Source: Roseomonas fluvialis
GTDB lineage: Bacteria > Pseudomonadota > Alphaproteobacteria > Acetobacterales > Acetobacteraceae
Reading direction: 5' to 3'
NCBI RefSeq assembly: GCF_022846615.1
Contig: NZ_AP025637.1
Span: 3,869,001 to 3,933,000 of the forward strand
Length of the DNA stretch: 64,000 nucleotides
This document shows positions 45,268 through 52,524 of this stretch, piece by piece. The position numbers and the translations under genes were made by a program. Each line of letters begins with the position of its first letter. The stretch's first letter is position 1. Below the pieces are notes generated by a model. That model made no database searches. It was not told the DNA's origin and saw nothing but the letters and a program-made list of their open reading frames with translations.

Positions 45268-45443
45268 GGAAACTCCGTGGCGGCAGGGCGATACCGTCGA
45301 GAACACGCGCGCGCCGCGCGAGTTGCTTCGTCTTTGCGCGGTGGGGCGGTGGCGCGGCGAGCCGGCCGGCGGTGCGCGCCTCGCTCCGGGCGGCGATGGG
45401 CGTACACCCGCCGTGACCCGCGCGACTCCCCCGGGCGCGGGCA

Positions 45444-46418
45444 TCACCCCCGCGGCGCGGCCGCGCGTTCCAGGCGGTCGTTGATGGCCGCGCCAAGCCC
45501 GTCCTGCGGCACGGCCATCGCTGCGATGCCCCGCAGGCCGAGCCGCGCGCCCTCCGCATCCAGCCGGCGCAGCCCGGCGAACAGGCGCGCGGCCGCCTCG
45601 CGCAGGTCCCGCGCCTCGCTCAACTGCCACACCGCGCCCGCGCCCGGCAGCGGTTCGCCAAAGGCGAGCAGCGCCTCCTCCGCCGTGACGTCCCGCGCCG
45701 CCAGCCGCACCGGCAGTGCCGGGGCATAGTGCGACAGCAGCATCCCCGGGCTGCGCAGCGTGCGCGTCGCTGCCGCGGCGGCAATCGGGATGGGCCGCGC
45801 CACCGGGCCGATCACCGCCTCGATGGCCTCGACCGGCACGCCGCCGGGGCGCAGCAGCGCCGCCCCACCGGCTGCGAGGTCGAGCACAGTGCTCTCCACG
45901 CCCACCGCGCAGGGCCCACCATCCAGCACCGCGGCAATGCGCCCGACCAGGCCATCCATCACATGCTGCGCCGTGGTCGGGCTGACCTGGCCCGAGCGGT
46001 TGGCGGACGGCCCCGCCACCGGCACGCCCGCGCCGCGCAGCAGCGCCAGCGCCAGCGGATGCGCCGGCACCCGCAGCGCCAGCGTATCGAGCCCCGCCCC
46101 CGCCAGCAGGTCGACGCGGCACTCGGGCCGGCGGGGCAGCACCAGCGTCAGCGGCCCGGGCCAGAAGCGCGCGGCCAGCGCGCGGGCGCGGTCGTCGGCC
46201 ACGGCTTCGTCGAAGGCGGCCTCGGCCTCCGGCAGGTGCAGGATCAGGGGGTTGAAATGGGGGCGGCCCTTGGCCTCGAACACCGCCGCGACGGCGCGCC
46301 CGTTCCGCGCATCCGCCCCCAGGCCATAGACCGTCTCGGTCGGGAAGGCGACGAGGTCGCCGGCGCGCAGCAGCGCGGCGGCGCGCTCGACCTCCTGCGC
46401 GGGCAGCAGCACCGTCAC
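45444..46418 (-). CDS. tsaC: threonylcarbamoyl-AMP synthase (Sua5 type)
   Basis: 324 residues. N-terminal YrdC domain (LRAGDLVAFPTETVYGLGADA, VFEAKGRPHFNPLILHL, FWPGPLTLVLPR, GPSANRSGQVSPTTA) plus the C-terminal Sua5 domain introduced by the linker SPGMLLSHYAPALPVRL. It makes threonylcarbamoyl-AMP for the t6A37 modification of tRNAs. The GTG at 46418 overlaps the cysQ stop (GTGA), which fixes the start. Confidence 0.93.
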   Translation of the reverse strand: MTVLLPAQEVERAAALLRAGDLVAFPTETVYGLGADARNGRAVAAVFEAKGRPHFNPLILHLPEAEAAFDEAVADDRARALAARFWPGPLTLVLPRRPECRVDLLAGAGLDTLALRVPAHPLALALLRGAGVPVAGPSANRSGQVSPTTAQHVMDGLVGRIAAVLDGGPCAVGVESTVLDLAAGGAALLRPGGVPVEAIEAVIGPVARPIPIAAAAATRTLRSPGMLLSHYAPALPVRLAARDVTAEEALLAFGEPLPGAGAVWQLSEARDLREAAARLFAGLRRLDAEGARLGLRGIAAMAVPQDGLGAAINDRLERAAAPRG

Positions 46419-47185
46419 GCGACGCGGCCCTCGACCACGAAGCCGGAATTCGCCCAGCCCGGCTTGCCGTAGCGGAAGGGCCCGCCGCCTTCCAGCAGGC
46501 GCATCGTGCCGCCCGCTGCCTCGAGCACCGCCTGCGGGCCCGCGGTATCCCATTCCATGGTTCGCCCGAAACGCGGATAGAGGTCGGCGCTGCCTTCGGC
46601 CACGCGACAGAATTTCTCCGCCGAGCCGATGTTGACGATGCGCGCGACCCGGCGGCCTTCCAGGAAGCGGCCCATGCGCGGGTCGTCCTGGTAGTGGTGG
46701 CTGCCCATCACGACCAGGCCCTCATCAGGCACGGCGCGCACCGCGATGGGGCGCGTGCCGGCGGCGTCGCGCTTGAAGGCGCCGCCGCCGCTGCGGCCCC
46801 AGAAGACCTCGCCCGGCGCGGGAAGCGCGACGGCGCCGAGCACCGCCTGGCCATCCTCGACCAGGCCGATGCAGACGGCGAAATTGTCCCGCCCGGCGGC
46901 GAATTCGCGCGTGCCGTCCAGCGGGTCGACCAGCCAGAAGCGGCGCCCCGGGTCGGTCGGGGCGGTGCCGGCCTCGATCTCCTCCTCGGCGATGACCGGG
47001 ATATGGGGGGCGGCGGCGCGCAGGCCTTCGACGATCAGCGCCTCGGCGATGCGGTCGGCCTCGGTCACGGGGGACCGGTCGGACTTGCGCTCCACCGCGA
47101 AACCGGCGGCGCGCACAGCGTTGATCGCCGCCGCTGCCTCGGTGGCAAGGCGGGTCGCGAGCGTGAGCAGGGCATCATGGTCCAT
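46415..47185 (-). CDS. cysQ: 3'(2'),5'-bisphosphate nucleotidase / inositol-monophosphatase family (CysQ-like)
   Basis: 256 residues. Metal-binding motifs of the Li-sensitive phosphatase superfamily: SPVTEADRIAE, VIAEEEIEAG, WLVDPLDGTREFAAGRDNF and EWDTAGPQAVLEAAGG. FAAGRDNFAVCIGLVEDG is nearer to CysQ (PAP phosphatase) than to SuhB. It recycles adenosine 3',5'-bisphosphate in sulfate assimilation. The ATG at 47185 is used; an in-frame extension upstream is Gly/Arg-rich non-conserved sequence. Overlaps the Sua5 gene by 4 bases and is divergent from pepA. Confidence 0.9.
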   Translation of the reverse strand: MDHDALLTLATRLATEAAAAINAVRAAGFAVERKSDRSPVTEADRIAEALIVEGLRAAAPHIPVIAEEEIEAGTAPTDPGRRFWLVDPLDGTREFAAGRDNFAVCIGLVEDGQAVLGAVALPAPGEVFWGRSGGGAFKRDAAGTRPIAVRAVPDEGLVVMGSHHYQDDPRMGRFLEGRRVARIVNIGSAEKFCRVAEGSADLYPRFGRTMEWDTAGPQAVLEAAGGTMRLLEGGGPFRYGKPGWANSGFVVEGRVA

Positions 47186-47324
47186 GCCCGCCGTGTGGCC
47201 CCTGCCCCCGCGCCCCGCAAGCCCCGGATGCGCCGGGGCGGTCCCGCCGCTGGTCCCGCCCCTGGCCGGGCCGCGGTCGCGCACCTAATGTGCACCACCC
47301 AACGCGCGTAACTGCGGAGTCCCC

Positions 47325-48797
47325 ATGCCCGACATCGCCTTCGTGAAGCCTGCCCTGCCGCGCAGCGGCGCCCTGGTGCTGCCGCTGGCCGAGGACGCCG
47401 CGCTCGCGGGCCTCGCGAAACAGGCCGACGAGGCGACCGGCGGCGCGATCTCGCGCGGCCTCGAAGCCGCCAAGTTCAAGGGCCGCAAGGGCCAGACCGC
47501 GACGCTCTGGGCGCCCGGCGCGGGGCTGTCGAAGGTCGTCGCGATCGGCCTGGGCAAGGCGGACGACATCGCCGCGACCGGCGCGGAGGCGGCCGGCGGC
47601 ACGCTGGCAGGCGCGGTGGCGCAGGAACGCGAGGCGATGGTCGCCGCCGATGGCCTGGCCCCCGCGCTTGCCGCCTCGATCGCCATGGGCGCCGTGCTGA
47701 AATCCTACCGGTTCGACCGCTACCGCACGACCGAGAAGGAGGATGACAAGCCGAAGGTCGAGCGCATCGCCGTCGCGACCAGCGACACCACCAAGGCCAA
47801 GGCTGCCTTCGCCCCGCTGCAGGCGGTGGCCGACGGCGTCTTTCTTACCCGCGACCTGGTGAGCGAGCCGCCCAATGTGCTCACGCCCGTGGAATGCGCC
47901 GAGCGCTGCAAGGCGCTGACCAAGCTCGGCCTCGAGGTCGAGATCCTCGGCCCGAAGGAGATGAAGAAGCTCGGCTTCGGCGCGCTGCTGGGTGTGGCCC
48001 AGGGCAGCGCGCAGGAACCGCGCATGGTGGTGATGAAGTGGATGGGCGCGCCCAAGGGCAAGAAGGGCAAGCCGCTCGCCTTCATCGGCAAGGGCGTGAC
48101 CTTCGACACCGGCGGCATCTCCATCAAGCCGGCCGGCGGCATGGAGGACATGAAGTGGGACATGGCCGGCGCCGGCACCGTGATCGGCCTGATGGCCGCA
48201 CTCGCCGGGCGCAAGGCCAAGGCCGACGTGATCGGCATCGTGGGCCTGGTCGAGAACATGCCCTCCGGCACCGCGCAGCGCCCCGGGGACGTGGTGAAGT
48301 CGGCCTCCGGCCAGACCATCGAGGTCATCAACACCGACGCGGAAGGCCGACTGGTGCTGGCCGACGTGATCCACTACTGCATCGAGAAGTTCGACCCGCG
48401 CTTCATGGTCGACCTGGCGACGCTGACGGGTGCCATCATCATCGCGCTCGGCCACGAGCACGCCGGGCTGTTCAGCAACGACGACACGCTGGCCAGCCGC
48501 ATCGAGGCCGCCGGCCGCGCGACCGGCGAGACGGCGTGGCGGATGCCGCTCGGCGAGGCCTACGACAAGCAGATCAAGTCGGACATCGCGGACATGAAGA
48601 ATGTCGGCGGCCGGCCTGGCGGGTCGATCACCGCGGCGCAGTTCATCCAGCGCTTCGTGCAGGGCAAGCCCTGGGCGCACCTCGACATTGCCGGCACCGC
48701 CTGGTCGGGCAAGGACACCGCCACGGTGCCGAAGGGGGCCACGGCCTATGGCGTGCGGATGCTCGACCGGCTGGTGGCGGAGCACTACGAGGGGTGA
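47325..48797 (+). CDS. pepA: leucyl aminopeptidase (M17), first of a tandem pair
   Basis: 490 residues, full-length cytosol aminopeptidase. The N-terminal macro-like domain is followed by the M17 catalytic domain: FIGKGVTFDTGGISIKPAGG (metal-binding Lys and Asp), KWDMAGAGTVIG, and VINTDAEGRLVLADVI (the NTDAEGR signature with Asp, Glu and Arg). It removes N-terminal residues from peptides; PepA also binds DNA in some Proteobacteria. A paralogue begins 54 bases downstream and holC follows it. Confidence 0.95.
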   Translation: MPDIAFVKPALPRSGALVLPLAEDAALAGLAKQADEATGGAISRGLEAAKFKGRKGQTATLWAPGAGLSKVVAIGLGKADDIAATGAEAAGGTLAGAVAQEREAMVAADGLAPALAASIAMGAVLKSYRFDRYRTTEKEDDKPKVERIAVATSDTTKAKAAFAPLQAVADGVFLTRDLVSEPPNVLTPVECAERCKALTKLGLEVEILGPKEMKKLGFGALLGVAQGSAQEPRMVVMKWMGAPKGKKGKPLAFIGKGVTFDTGGISIKPAGGMEDMKWDMAGAGTVIGLMAALAGRKAKADVIGIVGLVENMPSGTAQRPGDVVKSASGQTIEVINTDAEGRLVLADVIHYCIEKFDPRFMVDLATLTGAIIIALGHEHAGLFSNDDTLASRIEAAGRATGETAWRMPLGEAYDKQIKSDIADMKNVGGRPGGSITAAQFIQRFVQGKPWAHLDIAGTAWSGKDTATVPKGATAYGVRMLDRLVAEHYEG

Positions 48798-48851
48798 GGC
48801 CCGCGCCGGCGCTCCGGCGCAGTACTGCGCGCGCCCGATGAGCTCCGCCGC

Positions 48852-50288
48852 GTGATCGCGGTCCGCTTCCGTCGCGGGGCGCCGGGGCCGTTGGTGCCCT
48901 GCGTGCATGCGCTGGCAGCGGGCGCCGCGCCGCCGCGCGTGCTCGCCGCCGCTGCCGCCGCCGCGCGTTTCACCGGTGCGGCAGGGCATGTGCTCGACCA
49001 GCCCGGCCATCCGCGGCGTATCGTCGTGGGGTTGGGCCCGGCGCCGCAGGCCCTGGCCTTCGAGGCCGCCGGAGCCGCCGCCGCGCGTGCCGCCGGCGAG
49101 ACGGAGGAGATCGCGCTCGCGGGCGACGATCACGATGCGGAGGCCATCGCGCATCTCGCGGCCGGGATCGCGCTCGGCGCCTGGCACTTCGACCGGCATC
49201 GCAGCCGCGACGTCCCGCGCGGCCCGCGGCGGCTCGTGGTGCACGCGCCCGACCCGGCGGCGGCGGAGGCCGCATTCGCGCGCCTCGCCCCCGGCGTGGC
49301 GGGCTGCCTGCTGGCCCGCGACCTGACCGCGGAACCCGCCAACCACCTGACCACGCGCCGCTTCGCCGAACGGCTGGAAGCCCTGGCCGAGGAGGGGATC
49401 GAAGTCGAGATCCACGGCCGCAAATGGCTGGCGCGCCACGGCTTCGGCGCCATCCTGGCGGTGGGCGGCGGCAGCGCCGACCCGCCGCGCCTGGCGGTGC
49501 TGCGCTGGCGCGGCACGCTGCCGCTGCCCCCGGTCGCCTTCGTGGGCAAGGGGATCGTGTTCGACACCGGCGGTATCTCCATCAAGCCCGCCGCCGGGAT
49601 GGAGGCGATGCGCGCCGACATGGCCGGTGCCGCCGCCTGTGCGGGCGCGATGCTGGCGCTGGCGCGGCGGCGTTCGCCCGCATCCGCCGTGGCGGTGCTC
49701 GCGATCGCCGAGAACGCCACCGGTGCGGCGTCCTACCGCCCCGGCGATGTCATCCGCACCGCGTCCCGCCGCACGGTCGAGGTGATCGACACCGACGCCG
49801 AGGGCCGCCTGGTGCTGGCCGATGCGCTGCACCACGCGATCAGCGCGTTCCGCCCGCGCGCCGTGGTCGACCTCGCGACCCTGACCGGGTCGATCATCGC
49901 GGCGCTGGGCCACCACCGCGCAGGGCTGTTTGGCAGCGACGCCGCGCTGATGGCGGCGACCGCCGCGGCGGGGGAGGCGGTGGGCGAGACGCTCTGGCCC
50001 ATGCCGATCGGGCCGACGCATCGCGAGGTGCTGCGGTCCGAGATCGCCGACCTGCGGCAATGCGCGCCGGCGGGATCCGGCGCCTGGGGCGGGCGCTTCC
50101 TGCCCGATGCCTGCCACGCCGCGGCCTTCCTGCGGGAATTCGTGGACACGACGCCCTGGGCGCACCTGGATATCGCGGGGGTGGACACGGCCGAGGACCC
50201 CCATGCGCTGGGGCCGGCCGGGCCGACCGGCTTCGGCGCGCGGCTGCTCGACCGGCTGGTGGCGATGCGCTTCGAGCAGGAGCCGTGA
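48852..50288 (+). CDS. second M17 leucyl aminopeptidase
   Basis: 478 residues from a GTG start. It retains all M17 motifs: FVGKGIVFDTGGISIKPAAG, RADMAGAAACAG and VIDTDAEGRLVLADAL. The N-terminal domain is Ala/Arg-rich and diverges strongly from the first copy (MIAVRFRRGAPGPLVPCVHA). Probably a shorter, paralogous aminopeptidase of different peptide preference. The pair may have arisen by duplication, but the divergence means it is old. A palindromic repeat separates it from holC. Confidence 0.93.
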   Translation: MIAVRFRRGAPGPLVPCVHALAAGAAPPRVLAAAAAAARFTGAAGHVLDQPGHPRRIVVGLGPAPQALAFEAAGAAAARAAGETEEIALAGDDHDAEAIAHLAAGIALGAWHFDRHRSRDVPRGPRRLVVHAPDPAAAEAAFARLAPGVAGCLLARDLTAEPANHLTTRRFAERLEALAEEGIEVEIHGRKWLARHGFGAILAVGGGSADPPRLAVLRWRGTLPLPPVAFVGKGIVFDTGGISIKPAAGMEAMRADMAGAAACAGAMLALARRRSPASAVAVLAIAENATGAASYRPGDVIRTASRRTVEVIDTDAEGRLVLADALHHAISAFRPRAVVDLATLTGSIIAALGHHRAGLFGSDAALMAATAAAGEAVGETLWPMPIGPTHREVLRSEIADLRQCAPAGSGAWGGRFLPDACHAAAFLREFVDTTPWAHLDIAGVDTAEDPHALGPAGPTGFGARLLDRLVAMRFEQEP

Positions 50289-50379
50289 CGCGCGCGCGGG
50301 AAGTCGGTGCATGCGTCGCGCGCCGCGGGCGGCAGGCTCGAGTACATGCCGGTCGCGAGGGTTCACATCATGCGCTCCA

Positions 50380-50445
50380 GCCTTCGGCTTTTTGCGAGCA
50401 TCCTGGCCCGTTCAACCGAACCCGTGCGAGCGGGTGATGCTCTAG
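50380..50445. repeat. CTAG-bounded palindromic element, copy 4
   Basis: CTTTTTGCGAGCATC followed by CCCG...CGGGTGATGCTCTAG: inverted arms GAGCATC/GATGCTC and CCCG/CGGG around GTTCAACCGAAC. It is the same family as the elements near 8.7, 13.3 and 44.2 kb. The final CTAG lies 4 bases before the holC ATG, so the element forms the whole leader of holC. Confidence 0.7.
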
Positions 50446-50449
50446 CGCC

Positions 50450-50899
50450 ATGGCAGAGATCGGATTCTACCACCTGACCCGAACGGCGCTGGAACAGGCG
50501 CTGCCGCGGCTGCTTGGCCGCGTGCTGGCGGCGGGCGGGCGCGCCCATGTGCTGTGCGGCGATGCCGAGCGCGCCCGCGCGATCGACGCCGCGCTGTGGA
50601 CCGCGACCGATCCCGACTGGCTGCCGCATGGCCTGGCCGGCGGCGAGCACGATGCGTTGCAGCCGATCCTGCTCGCCACCGAGGACGCGCCGCCCGCCAA
50701 CGGCGCGCGCTTCCTGATGCTGGTCGCCGGGGCTGATAGCGGGCGCCTGGCGGAGTACGACCGCGTGCTCGACCTGTTCGACGGCAGCGACGAGGCGGCG
50801 GTGGCCGCGGCGCGCATGCGCTGGGCGGCGGCCAAGGCGGCGGGGCACGCGCTGACCTACTGGCAGCAGGGGCCGGGTGGGTGGGAGAAGAAGGCCTGA
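50450..50899 (+). CDS. holC: DNA polymerase III chi subunit
   Basis: 149 residues. HolC features: MAEIGFYHLTRTALEQALPRLLGRVL, DPDWLPHGLAGGEHDALQPILL (the WLPHG motif), LFDGSDEAAVAAARMRWAAAKAAGHALTYWQQGPGGWEKKA at the C-terminus (in segments). Chi links the clamp loader to SSB. The order pepA-holC is conserved in many Proteobacteria. Confidence 0.95.
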   Translation: MAEIGFYHLTRTALEQALPRLLGRVLAAGGRAHVLCGDAERARAIDAALWTATDPDWLPHGLAGGEHDALQPILLATEDAPPANGARFLMLVAGADSGRLAEYDRVLDLFDGSDEAAVAAARMRWAAAKAAGHALTYWQQGPGGWEKKA

Positions 50900-50918
50900 G
50901 CGAACACGTGGCGCGGAC

Positions 50919-51131
50919 GGAGGGGGCTTTGCCCCCTCCGGACCTCCCCCACCAGGGGGCTACGGCCCCCTGGACCGCGGATTTTTGATCGGGGGAATTG
51001 GGGAGCGGCAACGTCGGCGACCGACGCCACGGGCGCGCCATGCCCCTCCCCGATTCCCCCGATCAAGTCGAGGGTTCCAAGGGCCTTAAGCCCTTGGCGG
51101 GTGGGGTTCGGGGAGGGCAGAGCCCTCCCCG
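50919..51131. repeat. ~215-bp multi-hairpin dispersed element, copy 2
   Basis: Same architecture and orientation as the element at 19901-20116. The outer double hairpins are identical in sequence to copy 1. The inner stem (50985-51010 with 51041-51066) differs from copy 1 at three adjacent positions on both arms in a compensating way (GGGGATTTT/AAATCCCC versus GGGGGAATT/ATTCCCCC). It lies between convergent holC and a Bug gene. Confidence 0.9.
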
Positions 51132-51142
51132 TGCACCGCGCG

Positions 51143-52108
51143 CTACCCAGCCAGCCGGATGCCCGTCAGTTCCACCAGGGCGCGCCAACGGGACAGTTCC
51201 TCCCGCTGGAAGGCGGCGAAGGGCGCCGCGGGCATGGGCGCGGCGACGAAGCCCTGGCCGTTCAGTCGTTCGCGCATGGCCGGCTGGTTCACGATGCCGA
51301 CCAGCGTGTCCGACAGGCGGGTGATGATGCCAGCGTCGGTGCGCGCCGGTGCCCACATGCCGAACCAGGCATCCACGGCCAGGTCGGTCGCGTTCAGTTC
51401 GGCGAAGGTCGGCACGTCGGGTGTTTCGGGCAGGCGCGCGGGGGCGCCGATCCCCAGCGCGCGCAGCCGGCCGTCGCGCACCAATGCGACCACCTGCGGC
51501 CAGGTCGACACGAAGAAATCCACCGTGCCCGCCACGGTGTCCGTGGTGGCCTGGGCGCCGCCACGATACGGCACGTGGGTAGCGTCCATGCGCTCGCGGC
51601 GCACGAAGGTCTCGGCAATGACGTGGCTGGCCGACCCTGCGCCGGAGGAGGCGTAGGTGACACGCCCGCCGTTCTTTCCCTTCGCCGCCAGTTCGGCCAG
51701 CGTCCGCGGCCCGTTGGCGGGCACCACCAGCGCGTGGTGCACGGCGGCCAGCCGCGCGATCGGGGCGAAATCCGCGATCGGATCGAAGGGCAGCGAGGGC
51801 AGCATCGCCGCATTCGCCGCATGCGTCTGGTTGTTGCCGAGCGACAGCGTGTAGCCGTCCGGGGCCGCCTGCGCGACCGCCTGGGTGCCGACCACAGCGG
51901 CGCCGCCGGGACGGTTGTCCACCACGAAGGTGCTGCCGGGAATCGCCTCGGCCAGCGCGGCGGCGAGGGTGCGCGCCAGCACGTCGGTCGATCCGCCGGG
52001 CGGATAGGCGAGCACGATTCGCACCGGCCGCGACGGCCAGGCCTGGGCGCGCGCGGCGGCGGGCAGCGCAAGGGCGGGTGTGGCGAGCAGCGTGCGGCGG
52101 CGGATCAT
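51143..52108 (-). CDS. Bug-family tripartite tricarboxylate transporter substrate-binding protein (copy C)
   Basis: 321 residues: signal peptide (MIRRRTLLATPALALPAAAR, cleavage after AQA), then IVLAYPPGGSTDVLARTLA, VVDNRPGGAAVVGTQAVA, YASSGAGSASHVIAETFV, HVPYRGGAQATTDTVAG and LPETPDVPTFAELN. Periplasmic carboxylate-binding protein with no TctA/TctB neighbours. AGGAGGA sits 6 bases before the ATG at 52108. A short inverted repeat lies in its upstream region. Confidence 0.93.
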   Translation of the reverse strand: MIRRRTLLATPALALPAAARAQAWPSRPVRIVLAYPPGGSTDVLARTLAAALAEAIPGSTFVVDNRPGGAAVVGTQAVAQAAPDGYTLSLGNNQTHAANAAMLPSLPFDPIADFAPIARLAAVHHALVVPANGPRTLAELAAKGKNGGRVTYASSGAGSASHVIAETFVRRERMDATHVPYRGGAQATTDTVAGTVDFFVSTWPQVVALVRDGRLRALGIGAPARLPETPDVPTFAELNATDLAVDAWFGMWAPARTDAGIITRLSDTLVGIVNQPAMRERLNGQGFVAAPMPAAPFAAFQREELSRWRALVELTGIRLAG

Positions 52109-52200
52109 GCGGTTTCCTCCTGGCCGCGCCCCGGCGGCGGCCTTGGCTGTCTGTTCGCCGATCCGGCCGCGCTGGTCCAGCGGGGTATTTTTCGCAGTCA

Positions 52201-52217
52201 CACAACCTTTCGTTGTG
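52201..52217. promoter_or_regulatory. inverted repeat between divergent genes
   Basis: CACAAC-CTTTC-GTTGTG, a perfect 6-bp inverted repeat centred in the 161-base gap between the Bug gene (start 52108, minus) and the small ORF at 52270 (plus). The position suits an operator for either gene; the regulator is unknown. Confidence 0.4.
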
Positions 52218-52269
52218 ATTCGCCTCGCGATACGATTAGCCTTTGCGGAGTGAAGGTCAGGAGGGCGTG

Positions 52270-52440
52270 ATGGGAAGCATCGACCCGCCTCGGACGGCCG
52301 AGGCCGCCGCAGCGCAGGCGCAGGACCGCCTGCCCGCGGAGCCGCCCACCGGCCGTGCGCTCTGGCCGACCTTCATGCGCCGCACGCTGGACGAACACCT
52401 AGTCGGCGGCGGCCCGAACGAGGCGCCGCGCGGCGGCTGA
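52270..52440 (+). CDS. small hypothetical protein
   Basis: 56 residues starting after a strong AGGAGGG ribosome site 5 bases before the ATG. Ala/Pro-rich N-terminal half and a C-terminal half with WPTFMRRTLDEHLVGGGPNE. No signal or membrane segment. Not recognised; the good ribosome site and non-shadow frame are the main support. Confidence 0.5.
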   Translation: MGSIDPPRTAEAAAAQAQDRLPAEPPTGRALWPTFMRRTLDEHLVGGGPNEAPRGG

Positions 52441-52524
52441 TTGTCGGCTTGCTGCTTTGCGCTGCGTGGCACGGTGCGAAGGCTGGCCAACCGCGCCGGT
52501 CGTCTCGCCGGCGGGAGCGCCCCC

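Noticed and set aside
47175..50366. A 1063-codon open frame on the minus strand
   Set aside because: It lies entirely antisense to the two aminopeptidase genes, which have full conserved motifs; the frame is open because of high GC and is rich in Arg, Gly and Ala with no recognisable domain.
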